Of a DNA stretch of 64,000 nucleotides, positions 46,555-58,084 are shown in pieces (within the stretch, counting starts at the first letter, position 1; the number at the start of each line of letters is the position of its first letter). This stretch comes from Rhizobium esperanzae (GTDB taxonomy: Bacteria; Pseudomonadota; Alphaproteobacteria; Rhizobiales; Rhizobiaceae): positions 1-64,000 of the forward strand of contig NZ_JACIFY010000019.1 of the NCBI RefSeq assembly GCF_014197615.1, written 5' to 3'. The position numbers and the translations under genes are program-made. Below the pieces are notes generated by a model. The model was not told the DNA's origin. It worked only from the letters and a program-made list of their open reading frames with translations, and did not search any database.

Positions 46555-47346
46555 ATGAAGATCGCGACCTGGAACATCAACGGCGTCAAGGCGCGCATCG
46601 ACAATCTCACGCAATGGCTGAAGGATTCCGATCCGGATATCGTCTGCCTCCAGGAGATCAAGACAGTCGACGAAGGCTTTCCCAGGCTGGAGATCGAGGC
46701 GCTCGGCTATCACGTCGAGACGCACGGCCAGAAGGGTTTCAACGGCGTGGCGATCCTGTCCAAGAGTTCCCCTTCCGAAGTGAACCGCGGCCTGCCCGGC
46801 GATCCGCTCGACGAACAGTCGCGCTTCATCGAAGCGGTGTTCACGCTGCCCGACACGCGCATCCTGCGCGTCTGCTGCCTCTACCTGCCGAACGGCAATC
46901 CCGTCGACACGGAGAAATATCCCTACAAGCTCGCCTGGATGGAGCGCCTGCGGACGTTTGCCGCCGAGCGGCTGGCCTATGAAGAAATGCTGGTGCTTGC
47001 CGGCGATTACAATGTCATCCCGGAGCCGCACGACTGCTTCGATCCCAAGGTCTGGGAAAACGACGCGCTGTTTCTGCCACAGACGCGGGAGGCGTTCCGC
47101 CGGCTCGAAAATCTCGGGCTGACGGATGCGGTGCGCGCGACGACCGATGCGACGCAATTCTATTCCTTCTGGGATTATCAGGCCGGCGCCTGGCCGAAGA
47201 ACAACGGCATCCGCATCGACCATCTGCTGCTGTCGCCTGAGGCCGCCGACCGCATGACGTCGGCTGCAATCGAAAAACATGTGCGGGCGTGGGAAAAGCC
47301 GTCCGACCACGTGCCGGTCGTCGCCTATTTCGATTTCGCGGCCTGA
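46555..47346 (+). CDS. xthA: Exodeoxyribonuclease III
   Basis: An AP endonuclease and 3'-exonuclease of the Xth/APE1 family, acting in base-excision repair. The 263 residues include MKIATWNINGVKAR, the metal-binding Glu in IVCLQEIKTVD near residue 34, LAGDYNVIPEPHD near 150 and the C-terminal SDHVPVVAYFD. The ATG at 46555 has GGGACAG upstream. It is convergent with exoR, only 15 bases apart. Confidence 0.96.
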   Translation: MKIATWNINGVKARIDNLTQWLKDSDPDIVCLQEIKTVDEGFPRLEIEALGYHVETHGQKGFNGVAILSKSSPSEVNRGLPGDPLDEQSRFIEAVFTLPDTRILRVCCLYLPNGNPVDTEKYPYKLAWMERLRTFAAERLAYEEMLVLAGDYNVIPEPHDCFDPKVWENDALFLPQTREAFRRLENLGLTDAVRATTDATQFYSFWDYQAGAWPKNNGIRIDHLLLSPEAADRMTSAAIEKHVRAWEKPSDHVPVVAYFDFAA

Positions 47347-47361
47347 GGCTTCCGCTCAGCC

Positions 47362-48165
47362 TTAATCGTCAGAGCCGCTGGCGATGCTGTGCGAGAGGGA
47401 TACCGCCGTGCGGCGGTCGGCCTCGTTGGCAACCGAGAAGGCCTGTTCCTGCAGCGCTTCCATCCAGCTGCAATCCTTGGGCTTGCAGCGGTCGAGCGCC
47501 GCCGTCATCATCGCCAGGCCGCGAGCCGTCTGGCCTTCGTCGAAAAGAATATTGCCGAAGACCGCCATGGCGCCGGGATGACCGCTCTTGCGGGCCTGGT
47601 TCAGCCATTTCTTCGCCTGCTGCGGGCTGGCATTGCCGCCCTCGCCGGCCAGCATCATCTGCGCCAGCTGGAACTGCGCCTCGGGGACGCCAAAGGTGGA
47701 GGCCACCTGAAAATAAAGCTGGCGCGCCTGGCCGAGGTCGATCCGGACCGGACTGCCCGAAATGCCGTGTTTGTAATAATTGGCAAGCGACAGCAGCGCA
47801 TTGACGAAGAAGCCGGTATCTTCCGAACCGGGCTCGACGCCCTGCTGGGCGATCTCGCTGTAAATCTTGAAGGCTTCGAAATCATCCTGCGTGACGCCGT
47901 CGCCATCGGCATACATATTGGCGAGCGCCCAGCGCGAGCCGGTATGCCCCTTTTCGGCGGCGTATTTGTAGGCTTCGACCGCCTCTTCCTTCTGGCCGTT
48001 CTTATAGGCTTTGAAGCCGAACTTGAAGAGATCGAAGGGGCCGGATTCCTTGCTGACGGGCGCCTTGATATCGAAGGCGCGGGCCGGACCGGACAGTGCC
48101 AGCGTCACGGCCATAGACATGCCCATCAGCATGAATTTGAACAGTTTGAACTCGGACGTCACCAT
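47362..48165 (-). CDS. exoR: ExoR, periplasmic inhibitor of the ExoS/ChvI two-component system
   Basis: A 267-residue protein with a signal peptide (cleavage after GPARA, about residue 30) and then Sel1-type tetratricopeptide repeats. The segments SKESGPFDLFKFGFKAYKNGQ and EKGHTGSRWALANMYADGDGV are nearly identical to the ExoR protein of Sinorhizobium meliloti as I remember it. In that species ExoR binds and inhibits the sensor kinase ExoS, so loss of ExoR raises succinoglycan, lowers motility and alters symbiosis. Convergent with xthA; a possible short upstream gene is at 48185. Confidence 0.95.
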   Translation of the reverse strand: MVTSEFKLFKFMLMGMSMAVTLALSGPARAFDIKAPVSKESGPFDLFKFGFKAYKNGQKEEAVEAYKYAAEKGHTGSRWALANMYADGDGVTQDDFEAFKIYSEIAQQGVEPGSEDTGFFVNALLSLANYYKHGISGSPVRIDLGQARQLYFQVASTFGVPEAQFQLAQMMLAGEGGNASPQQAKKWLNQARKSGHPGAMAVFGNILFDEGQTARGLAMMTAALDRCKPKDCSWMEALQEQAFSVANEADRRTAVSLSHSIASGSDD

Positions 48166-48184
48166 TTCAACCGATTTCTTTCGT

Positions 48185-48673
48185 TCATCGCAGGCAGGAA
48201 GCAGCGGCGCTCGCGCCATGCATTCCGCGGATGTATTTCGTCGAGGCGAGCGATCCCGCGGCGAGCTCGATGGCTCCTTTGCCCGCGTCGCATCCAGCCC
48301 ACTGGCCTTTTCTCAAAGGCCGCATTTTCAGCGCATCTTTCAGAACCACCCAGCTCCCGGCATGGCCCGACTGCAATCTCCGTGGCACTCTTTCAGCAGG
48401 TGCGGCATCCGCCTTCCCGCCTTTATCGCATTCGTAAACAGCAAATGTGACGAAACCGGTATCGACATCTTCGGCAAGGCCCATCCGCTCATTCGAGCGG
48501 AGCGAAAACCGCAACGATGAACGGCTCGAGGGCATCGCCGCGAGGCCGGATCGGTGGCTGGAACAGCCTTGTGCGGAAAGCGAAACGACCGCCGACAAAC
48601 GATTGTTGCCAATCATATCGCACGATCTGCTGTTACCGGAAAAAAATCGACCCATGCTACTGATTACACGCAC
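48185..48673 (-). CDS. Uncertain reading frame upstream of exoR
   Basis: An open frame whose stop lies 19 bases before the exoR start. The final 100 residues have plausible codon usage and a patch VDTGFVTFAVYECDKGGKAD, but the N-terminal third looks like non-coding translation and there is no convincing ribosome site. It could be a small real protein beginning near 48470, a decayed gene or nothing. I could not match it to a family. The rest of the 700-base region holds no better candidate. Confidence 0.25.
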   Translation of the reverse strand: MRVISSMGRFFSGNSRSCDMIGNNRLSAVVSLSAQGCSSHRSGLAAMPSSRSSLRFSLRSNERMGLAEDVDTGFVTFAVYECDKGGKADAAPAERVPRRLQSGHAGSWVVLKDALKMRPLRKGQWAGCDAGKGAIELAAGSLASTKYIRGMHGASAAASCLR

Positions 48674-48841
48674 CGTAAGTCTGCCATCTCGTCGCCTGCA
48701 AATAGCGGTGCTCCCTATTTGTGGCGGGAAATGGACAAATTCGCCCCACGACCATCATATGCAAACCGTCGTAAAAAAGTGTTGCTGAATCGTCACAAAA
48801 CGAGACCGGGAATGGCATGGTTAACGGGCACGAATAAAGAA

Positions 48842-48862
48842 GAGCCCGGCAGTGCCGGGCTC
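48842..48862 (-). terminator. Terminator of the FadL-type porin gene
   Basis: Perfect stem GAGCCCGGCA/TGCCGGGCTC, on the minus strand followed by TTCTTTATT, 21 bases past the stop codon. Confidence 0.8.
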
Positions 48863-48883
48863 CTAATTCTTCAAATCGGGGAA

Positions 48884-50146
48884 TTAGAACTTGACCTTTA
48901 GGCTTGTCGACAGTGCAGCGACCAGATCGTTACCAAAGGAATAAGAGACGTCGTCGCCATAGGTCTGGCCATTATACTCGACGGGGCCGGACGAACCGCT
49001 CGTCAACACGCCCACGGCACCGGCAAAACGCCATTCGATATTTTCGGTCGGCGTATAGGCGGCGCCGAGACCGAGCGTCCAGCTGTCGGTCTGCGCACCA
49101 TAACCCTGGCTGGTGCCGCGATCCCACGTGAGGCTGACTGCGCCGGCCCACTGATCGTTGAACTTGTGGCCGACGCCGCCGGCGATGGTCCAGCCGTCAC
49201 GATAGAGAAGGTCGAGCGAGGTGAGTTCCGTCGCGCCACCGGCTGTGCAGGCGACTAGGCCCTTTGTCGATTTCGGGCAGAAAGCCACGGACTGGAGGAC
49301 ACTCCAGTTCGTCCACTTGACCGATCCGAAGGCGAGCCAATCCGGAGCGATACCGCTTTGCAGCTTCAGCTCCAGCGAATCCGGCGCTTCGGCGGAACCG
49401 AAAACCGGTGTGACCTGGCCTCCAAATGTCGGAACAACCGGAACCTGACGGAGATCGACAGTGCCGGTCAGATTATCGTACTTGACGCGGCTGTTGTAGA
49501 CGAGGCTCGCACGCATCGCATATTCCGGAATCTCGTAAGCGACACCAGCGCGCCAGCCCCAGCCGCTATCGTCGAGATCGAGGCGGCCAATGCCGGTGCC
49601 GGTGCCGAACAGAAGCGGAACCGTTGAAACCAGACGTTCCTTGAAGCCTTCGACTTCCTGATAGAAAGCGCCGCCAATGAAGCGAAGCTGTCCAGGGCCG
49701 ACATCAAAACGATAGGAGCAGGTGCCGCCATAGTTGCGGGTCTTGATCTCTGTCTCAATGTTATTGTTGGCGCCGGCCCAGTTCGAACCGGGGTCGGTAT
49801 GCGCACCGAAGGGCTCCGAATAGTCGACAAGGCAGTCGACTGCATCGCCAAAACCAGCCTTAAAGCCGATATAAGGGATCGTGTAATTCGAGGTCTCGTC
49901 GGCGGAGTTTGGACGGCTGTTCAGATTGCCGCCTGAAGATAGCGACGTCTGTGTGTCTTGGACGTCCTTCAGCTTGCGCTGCGGCGTGACGTAGGTCACA
50001 CCCGACTGAAACGAGAAAGGCGACGTATCGAAGAGTTGATCGATATTGTACCCGCCGCGCTCCAGACCGCCGGCGAAGGACGGCGAGGCAAGCGACGAAA
50101 AAAGAACGAGCGACGTTACGCCCTTGGAAAACCTACGCGATGCCAT
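48884..50146 (-). CDS. Outer membrane protein, OmpP1/FadL/TodX-type channel
   Basis: A 420-residue beta-barrel predicted to take up hydrophobic compounds such as long-chain fatty acids. The signal peptide (LVLFSSLASPSFAGG, about residues 10-25) precedes GLERGGYNIDQLFDTSPFSFQSGVTYVTPQRKL, similar to FadL openings. Alternating short hydrophobic strands and a terminal aromatic-containing strand (SLKVKF) fit a barrel. The ATG at 50146 has GGGGAG upstream. It is transcribed alone; a long AT-rich region lies upstream. Confidence 0.85.
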   Translation of the reverse strand: MASRRFSKGVTSLVLFSSLASPSFAGGLERGGYNIDQLFDTSPFSFQSGVTYVTPQRKLKDVQDTQTSLSSGGNLNSRPNSADETSNYTIPYIGFKAGFGDAVDCLVDYSEPFGAHTDPGSNWAGANNNIETEIKTRNYGGTCSYRFDVGPGQLRFIGGAFYQEVEGFKERLVSTVPLLFGTGTGIGRLDLDDSGWGWRAGVAYEIPEYAMRASLVYNSRVKYDNLTGTVDLRQVPVVPTFGGQVTPVFGSAEAPDSLELKLQSGIAPDWLAFGSVKWTNWSVLQSVAFCPKSTKGLVACTAGGATELTSLDLLYRDGWTIAGGVGHKFNDQWAGAVSLTWDRGTSQGYGAQTDSWTLGLGAAYTPTENIEWRFAGAVGVLTSGSSGPVEYNGQTYGDDVSYSFGNDLVAALSTSLKVKF

Positions 50147-50485
50147 TGTGTCTCCCCCACTCCAGCAATTGATGTCACGCCACTCTAGTAAGTGTTCCCT
50201 CGACCTGGCAACGCGGCTCACGGCGGCATTCCCGGGCATTGCACCGACTAACTTACGTAAAGAAATTGACGGACACGTCAAAAAATCTGGTTAATAAAAT
50301 TTTATTCCAGAGTTTTTGATTTTCAGATGGGCTTTTGGGTTTTCATTCCAAACATTGCGGAAGCTGTATCAATCCGACAACAGTGGCAGTTTTCGCCGAC
50401 CTGTGACCCGTAAAGCCACAATCCACAGGCTCAGCGCCTGAAACCCGCCGCTTTCAGGACCGAATCACGCGTGCCCAGAATGACA
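50147..50485. other. Upstream region of the FadL-type porin gene
   Basis: About 340 bases with no gene. The bases 50280-50345 are strikingly AT-rich (TTAATAAAATTTTATTCCAG) and probably hold the porin promoter. Confidence 0.5.
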
Positions 50486-50514
50486 AAAGACGCGCCCGAA
50501 ACGAGCGCGTCTTT
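50486..50514 (-). terminator. Terminator of valS
   Basis: Stem AAAGACGCGC/GCGCGTCTTT, followed on the minus strand by TTTTGTC, 31 bases past the stop codon. Confidence 0.8.
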
Positions 50515-50544
50515 GAAATAACTTACCAAAATGGAGGGCGAAAC

Positions 50545-53388
<2,844 letters not shown>

Positions 53389-53456
53389 TTTCTGACCAAT
53401 TTTCGAGGTTCGAGGGTGGCGTTTGTAAATAGGATGGCCACGGCCAAGTCAATAAA

Positions 53457-53485
53457 AAAGCCGCCCCGGAGACCGGAGCGGCTTT
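53457..53485 (-). terminator. Terminator of popZ
   Basis: Stem AAAGCCGCC(CC)/(GG)AGCGGCTTT around GGAGACC, followed on the minus strand by TTTTTTATTG. It is 22 bases past the popZ stop. Confidence 0.85.
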
Positions 53486-53506
53486 ATCCAGGAAAAAGCA
53501 ATCCGA

Positions 53507-54379
53507 TCAGCGGCGCGGGCCGCGCGCCACGCGCTCGATTTCCTCGCGCACCAGCCGCTCGACCAGTGTCGGCAGATTATCATCAAGCCACTCGCGCAGC
53601 ATCGGGCGCAGCATATCCTCTGCGATCTCGTCCAGCGAGCGGCGCTCCGCCCCGTCGATGGCAGCGGCGAGCTCCTCGAAAGAGCGGCTGATCTGCAGGC
53701 CGGCATCCTCCGAAAGCAGCGTCGGCTGGACCTCCTCCATAACGCTCGGCAGGAAACGCTCGGCAGACGACTGAGCAGGCTCCAAAGCCGGCGGCGCCGT
53801 TTCGATGGCGGCGGCCTGCTCTGCGACGACCACCTCAGGCGCTTCCATCAACACCGGCTCGGGGGCCGGCTGCTGGATTGCAACATGCTGGGGTGCCGGG
53901 GCAGCCGTGAAGGCAGGCTGCGCCTGATGTGTTTGCGGCTGCGGGGCTGCGGCACGGGGCTCCGGCATTACGGCCGGCGGCGGTTCGGGCTGGCGGAAGC
54001 CGCTCGGAATTTCACGCAGCGCCTGACCGGCCTGCACGGCGCTGCGCTCGGAGGCGGCGCGCACGCGGGCGGCGACATCGGCAAGCGACAGGGCGCGGGC
54101 CGGCACTTCGGGTTCAGGCGCGGTGCCGGCCGAATTGGCGGCGACGAAACGCGGATCGGAGGAGCGCATGGCCGGTTCGGGGAACTCCACGCCGGCATAG
54201 GTGTCATCCACCGTCAGATGGATCTCGGAGCCGTTCTCATCCTCGTCGGCGCCGTAGACCGGCGGCAGGGATGCGGAAATCGCCTTGCCGGCGCCGGGCT
54301 CATTGCTTTCGATGATCTGGCGGATGGAGGCCAGAATCTCTTCCATGGACGGTTCACGCGCTACACTTGGCTGAGCCAT
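53507..54379 (-). CDS. popZ: Polar organizing protein PopZ (DUF2497)
   Basis: A 290-residue disordered scaffold that forms a polar hub; PopZ of Caulobacter anchors ParB-parS, and rhizobial PopZ marks the growing or new pole. The conserved N-terminal helix EPSMEEILASIRQIIES (residues about 9-25) and C-terminal oligomerisation helices LDEIAEDMLRPMLREWLDDNLPTLVERLV bracket a long Pro/Ala-rich linker (about 90-200). valS follows, the known neighbour of popZ. Confidence 0.92.
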   Translation of the reverse strand: MAQPSVAREPSMEEILASIRQIIESNEPGAGKAISASLPPVYGADEDENGSEIHLTVDDTYAGVEFPEPAMRSSDPRFVAANSAGTAPEPEVPARALSLADVAARVRAASERSAVQAGQALREIPSGFRQPEPPPAVMPEPRAAAPQPQTHQAQPAFTAAPAPQHVAIQQPAPEPVLMEAPEVVVAEQAAAIETAPPALEPAQSSAERFLPSVMEEVQPTLLSEDAGLQISRSFEELAAAIDGAERRSLDEIAEDMLRPMLREWLDDNLPTLVERLVREEIERVARGPRR

Positions 54380-54585
54380 TTCTATCCCCGTTATCCAAAA
54401 ACAACGATCGGATGATGTGGAGCGTTCACCCGAATCACCACGACCTTAGAATACCCCAACTGGGAAAAAAATCATCGCGAATCAAATGAATGCGGCCATG
54501 CACAGTTTTGTTACCGGAGTTTCCGACGTGGCGGCGTTCAGGATAAATCATGTTTGTGAAGGCTCTCACGCGGCCCTCATAGAAA

Positions 54586-54608
54586 AACGGGCGCCGATGG
54601 CGCCCGTC
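54586..54608 (-). terminator. Terminator of the PIMT-like gene
   Basis: Stem ACGGGCGCC/GGCGCCCGT with a GAT loop, followed on the minus strand by TTTTTC, about 25 bases past the stop codon. Confidence 0.85.
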
Positions 54609-54633
54609 GCTGAATTCATCAATGAAATCGGCC

Positions 54634-55299
54634 TCAGAAAACGAATTCGCGCGCCTTGGCGAAACCCGGCAGCGGCTTGACCGAAGCGTTGAAAAAGACG
54701 TTTTCCGAAACGGCCCCACGCTCGGCGACAAAGACCTTGGCGCGGGCGGCATTGCCGTAACCTTCGACCGTGACCAGGCGGCCGCCATCGCGCAATTGAC
54801 CGAGAAGAGCAGCCGGAACCTCCTCGACTGCGCCGTTGACGAAGATCAGATCATAAGGCGCGCCGGCAGCATAACCCTTTTCGAGCGGGCCGGTCACGAC
54901 CTCGACCTTGGCGTAGTCGGCAAGCTTTGCCTTCGCTTCGGCGGCGAGCGCCTCGTCGCATTCGAGCGCGATGACCGAGCCGGCAATGATCGACAGCAGC
55001 GCCGATGTGTAACCCGTGCCGCATCCGACTTCGAGCACGAAATCATCCTTGGTGACTGCCGCCAGTTGCAGCAGCTTGGCAAGCGGCGACGCCTCCATCA
55101 GGAACCGGGCGGGCTTTGCCGGTGCCGCGGCCGATATCTCGACATCGTTGTCGATGTAAGCCAGCAGCTTCGCCTTCTCCGGCACGAATGCCTCACGCGG
55201 CACCGTGAGAAGCGCCGTCAGCACGGAATGCGAGGTAACGTCCGTCGTGCGAACCTGGGTGTCGACCATCTTTGCGCGCGCTGCTTCGAAATCCATCAT
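54634..55299 (-). CDS. Protein-L-isoaspartate methyltransferase-family protein
   Basis: A 221-residue methyltransferase related to PIMT: FVPEKAKLLAYIDNDVEI, then motif I VLEVGCGTGYTSALLS at about residues 81-96 and the ALECDEALAAEAK acidic strand. The active-site sequences seen in the pcm product (32052-32705) are less conserved, so the target may differ. The ATG pair at 55299 follows GAGAGG. popZ lies 254 bases downstream; in related species, as I recall, tolC sits between them, but there is no gene here. Confidence 0.85.
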   Translation of the reverse strand: MMDFEAARAKMVDTQVRTTDVTSHSVLTALLTVPREAFVPEKAKLLAYIDNDVEISAAAPAKPARFLMEASPLAKLLQLAAVTKDDFVLEVGCGTGYTSALLSIIAGSVIALECDEALAAEAKAKLADYAKVEVVTGPLEKGYAAGAPYDLIFVNGAVEEVPAALLGQLRDGGRLVTVEGYGNAARAKVFVAERGAVSENVFFNASVKPLPGFAKAREFVF

Positions 55300-55509
55300 G
55301 TCCTCTCGCTCTTTGAAAAGCGGTTCTTGTCCCCCGTCTCTTAATCCGCGCCACGAATGCTTTCAAGGCTTGGCAGCCATCGGCGAAAAGAATCCGGCGG
55401 GCGCCTCTTCCGTGCCACAGCAGGACCGAAGCGTTGCTACTCCGGCGTGGAATCCCCTGCCCCTTCATGTTATGATTCACAGCGGAGGAAACAGGAGGAG
55501 GAGCAGGCC

Positions 55510-55617
55510 ATGTCTGCGATTTTGGCGTATTTCACGTTGTTCGATTTTTTCATCGTCGCAGCGCTCATCGGCATATTCTGCTGCGGGCTGCTGGACGGCG
55601 AAACGACCCTGAAATGA
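55510..55617 (+). CDS. 35-residue single-pass membrane microprotein
   Basis: A short frame preceded by a very strong GGAGGAGGAGC ribosome site. The product is almost all one membrane segment (AILAYFTLFDFFIVAALIG) followed by IFCCGLLDGETTLK. It is a plausible microprotein; no family is recognised. It lies between the methyltransferase and tRNA-Cys. Confidence 0.6.
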   Translation: MSAILAYFTLFDFFIVAALIGIFCCGLLDGETTLK

Positions 55618-55834
55618 CAGGGCCCCGAAGCGCTCAGGGATAGAGCTGGCGGCGTCTTGCCGCGATTTCGTCGCTGGCGATCCGGCCTGGAAGCTCCAGC
55701 GTGCAGTCGTTCCGGTCTGCGATAGAGAATGACTTTTTCAACCACCGCAGAATGGCGTTTTTCCGAAATGCCCTCTTGCGATTTCCTTACGATCATTCTA
55801 AACGCTCGCCACGGCTCTGATAACGAGCCCGTGA

Positions 55835-55908
55835 GGCCTCGTGGCGGAGTGGTGACGCAGAGGACTGCAAATCCTTGTACCCCGGTTCAATTCCGGGCGA
55901 GGCCTCCA
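55835..55908 (+). tRNA. tRNA-Cys (GCA anticodon)
   Basis: Acceptor stem GGCCTCG/CGAGGCC, anticodon GCA in the loop between GAGGA and TCCTT, T arm GGTTCAATTCC and encoded CCA. No neighbouring repeat of its 3' end was found, so I see no integration event here. Confidence 0.95.
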
Positions 55909-55982
55909 AAATTCTCCCACATGACGTAAGCGATGTGAGTGCGGCTCCCCTCGGCGGGTGCGGCATCGGCGACCGCGCGGTG

Positions 55983-56273
55983 CTACCAGACCTGCCGGCC
56001 GGGCGAAAAATCGAACTGTGACGGATTGATTCCCGTGAGGCGGTAGAGCGCCTTCAGCCCGCCTTTCCGGATCTCCGCCTGATAATCGAGGTCGCTGAAC
56101 CCAGATGCCTCTTCGATTTCGGGGCCGACCCCGAGTAGCCGTCGCATTGCCTCCGGCGAAATTCGGGTAAAACTGCGAATGTCGCCGCTGCTGTATTTGA
56201 CGAGCAGCAGGCGGGCATCGGCGTTGTAGTGAAGCGCTTCTATGTCGCGCGATTGGATCAAAAAGGTTTGCAT
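55983..56273 (-). CDS. Small KTSC-like protein
   Basis: A 96-residue protein with the pattern of the KTSC domain: IEALHYNADARLLLVKYSSGDIRSFTRISPEAMRRLL (about residues 11-47). The domain is small and mostly beta, of unknown role. The best start is ATG 56273. A related protein is encoded divergently at 56473. A weak ribosome site lowers confidence in the start. Confidence 0.65.
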   Translation of the reverse strand: MQTFLIQSRDIEALHYNADARLLLVKYSSGDIRSFTRISPEAMRRLLGVGPEIEEASGFSDLDYQAEIRKGGLKALYRLTGINPSQFDFSPGRQVW

Positions 56274-56472
56274 GCGCGCACCCATAGCGGAAGGTGATGC
56301 CGCCGCAACAAAATGGTTGACGTAACGTTAATGCGCGCAAGGTTGTCGAGGGAAAGCGTAGCCACTGCCCGGCGAATTGCGAGGCGGCAATGATTGCAGT
56401 TTGAAACAAATCGTCAGCTTGACGATCGTCCACCCGGCCTCAGATTCCCCCGGGAGGGTGATAGGAGCTGCA

Positions 56473-56808
56473 ATGGATTGGGCTGCCCTCAAATCGAAGC
56501 ACGCACGTGCGGCATACGATGCCGAGAGCCGCGATCTCCATGTAAAGTTCCCGGGTTCTCCGCCGGTGAAACATGCGGACATTCCGCCGCACGTCTACCA
56601 GAACCTGTTGGAAACGAGCGATCCGCACTTCTACTACAACTATTATGTTGCGCCTTCCCGCGTCGCATCGCGCGGCCGACATGCGGTTTCCCTATCCTAC
56701 GCCATGAAGCTCGTCCTCATCCTTGCCGCTTGCAGCCTGTTGATGGCGACCAGCCTTGATCCGGACCATGGCGGCGTTTTCGAGGAAAGCGACATCAGAT
56801 CGAATTAG
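56473..56808 (+). CDS. KTSC-like protein with C-terminal membrane segment
   Basis: A 111-residue protein; residues about 12-60 (RAAYDAESRDLHVKFPGSPPVKHADIPPHVYQNLLE) follow the same plan as the KTSC-like gene at 55983, and residues about 78-96 (KLVLILAACSLLMATSL) form a membrane segment. ATG 56473 has TAGGAG upstream. Possible duplication, then addition of a tail. Confidence 0.7.
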   Translation: MDWAALKSKHARAAYDAESRDLHVKFPGSPPVKHADIPPHVYQNLLETSDPHFYYNYYVAPSRVASRGRHAVSLSYAMKLVLILAACSLLMATSLDPDHGGVFEESDIRSN

Positions 56809-56818
56809 GCCGGCTCAA

Positions 56819-57118
56819 TCACAGGGCGGCAATGCGGCTGGATGCAGCGTCGAAATTGTCCGTTCTGTTCTGATTGCGATAGCGGCGGTCGTCCCGGTTG
56901 CGGTCGCTCCCGCCATCGCGCTCGTTGCGGCCGTTGAAATTGCGATAGTTGCGAGGCCCGTTATAGCTGCCGCCTTGGCCGTGGTCGACCACGCAGCCTT
57001 CGGGACGGCGGCAAATGCCGCGGGCGTCGAAACCGCCGCTATCGACGGCTTGGGCGGCGGCGGGAACGCCGGAAAGAATCGTCGCCGCTGACAGCCCGAT
57101 AACAAAAAATGCCTTCAT
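56819..57118 (-). CDS. Small exported Gly/Asn/Arg-rich protein
   Basis: A 99-residue protein with a clear signal peptide (MKAFFVIGLSAATILSGVPAAAQA, cleavage near residue 23). The mature part has two Cys (GICRRPEGCVVDHG) that could form a disulfide, then a low-complexity RN/DR-rich tail. GAGGAA precedes the ATG. Unknown function. Confidence 0.7.
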   Translation of the reverse strand: MKAFFVIGLSAATILSGVPAAAQAVDSGGFDARGICRRPEGCVVDHGQGGSYNGPRNYRNFNGRNERDGGSDRNRDDRRYRNQNRTDNFDAASSRIAAL

Positions 57119-57218
57119 TTCCTCACCTGGACCATTGTGACGCATTTTTCGCATTTCACATTCCATAAACCACGAAAGCCAAAGGCGCCCGTTCAATGAA
57201 CTTATTGCCGGGTGGTTG

Positions 57219-57536
57219 TCAGCCTGCCGGTTTCCGACGCCTGTGCCACCAGACCGCCAGCCGCCGCCGAAGCCGGCGGGCGACAGGCAGATCGTGCGAA
57301 AGTACAAGGAAGCCGAGCGGCAGCATCCAGAAGCCCAAGATCGGCAGGAAGCCCAGGAACCCGCAAAAAATGAGGGCCACGCCGATCGCCATCCGCGCGA
57401 TGCGCGAGCGCGGCATGCCGATGCTAAAGGCGCCGAGCATAAGCCTGCCACTGGCGTGATCGATACCGAAGCGCCGTGCCCGCTTCCCGGGCCTATCACC
57501 GCCCCTCGTCTCTTCGCGTTCATTGCCATTCGTCAT
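57219..57536 (-). CDS. Small membrane protein with two membrane segments
   Basis: A 105-residue protein with a charged N terminus, membrane segments at about residues 49-62 and 64-82 (GVALIFCGFLGFLPILGFWMLPLGFLVLS) and a basic C-terminal tail (RRLRRRLAVWWHRRRK). It resembles a small family of predicted transmembrane proteins in rhizobia. ATG 57536 has GGGGA close upstream. Function unknown. Confidence 0.65.
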   Translation of the reverse strand: MTNGNEREETRGGDRPGKRARRFGIDHASGRLMLGAFSIGMPRSRIARMAIGVALIFCGFLGFLPILGFWMLPLGFLVLSHDLPVARRLRRRLAVWWHRRRKPAG

Positions 57537-57653
57537 TCCCCAGAGATGGGCACAGCCCTTCCAAATACAAGTTCATTTCATTTTTTTGAAAAAACTGCTT
57601 GGCAAATCGGGAAAGCATTTGTATTAGCCCACTCACACCGCGCCAAGCAGTGA

Positions 57654-57728
57654 TCCCTGGTAGCTCAGCGGTAGAGCATTCGACTGTTAATCGACAGGTC
57701 GCCGGTTCGAATCCGGCCCGGGGAGCCA
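57654..57728 (+). tRNA. tRNA-Asn (GUU anticodon)
   Basis: Acceptor stem TCCCTGG/CCGGGGA, anticodon GTT in loop CTGTTAA, T arm GGTTCGAATCC, discriminator G and encoded CCA. tRNA-Asn genes are frequent integration sites and a small-gene patch follows, but I could not find a second copy of its 3' end in the window. Confidence 0.96.
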
Positions 57729-57738
57729 CATTTGAAAT

Positions 57739-57779
57739 AAGTGTCTGTTTTTGTTGAGAAATCTGAAAACAGACACTTA
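57739..57779 (+). terminator. Terminator-like inverted repeat after tRNA-Asn
   Basis: A perfect 13-base inverted repeat AAGTGTCTGTTTT/AAAACAGACACTT around a 15-base loop, 10 bases after the tRNA. T-rich stem ends make it a plausible end of the tRNA transcript in either direction. Confidence 0.6.
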
Positions 57780-58084
57780 CTTCCGCGCTTTTCCTCCCGA
57801 CTTTTAATGCCCGTTGGATAACATATCCTCGATCCGCCAGCGCAGTTTTACCTCAAGCCATATAGTCATCTCTGAACGAAGTCGGTGCGCCCGGATGGCG
57901 CACGCGTTTCTTTCGGGTGGATGGAGGTGCTGTTCATTTACCCTCTTTGCTATAAGGGCGAAAAACGGAAAAGCCGCCGGCAGGTGAGGCGACGAACAGG
58001 TTGGCGCGCGCCTCGCCTAGCCCTAAATCAGCACTCCCTAATCCTTGCGAAACTTTACGAGGCGGATAAATTCAATCTACCGGA
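57780..58084. other. Gene-free gap with a second hairpin
   Basis: About 300 bases with no supportable gene. GTGCGCC (57885-57891)/GGCGCAC (57897-57903) followed by GCGTTTCTTT is a possible terminator. CTTGCG, 17 bases, TAAATT at about 58046-58074 looks like a sigma-70 promoter for the transcript below. Confidence 0.4.

Noticed and set aside
55798-56433. A 211-codon minus-strand frame across tRNA-Cys
   Set aside because: It spans the tRNA and the KTSC-like gene, and is a shadow frame.
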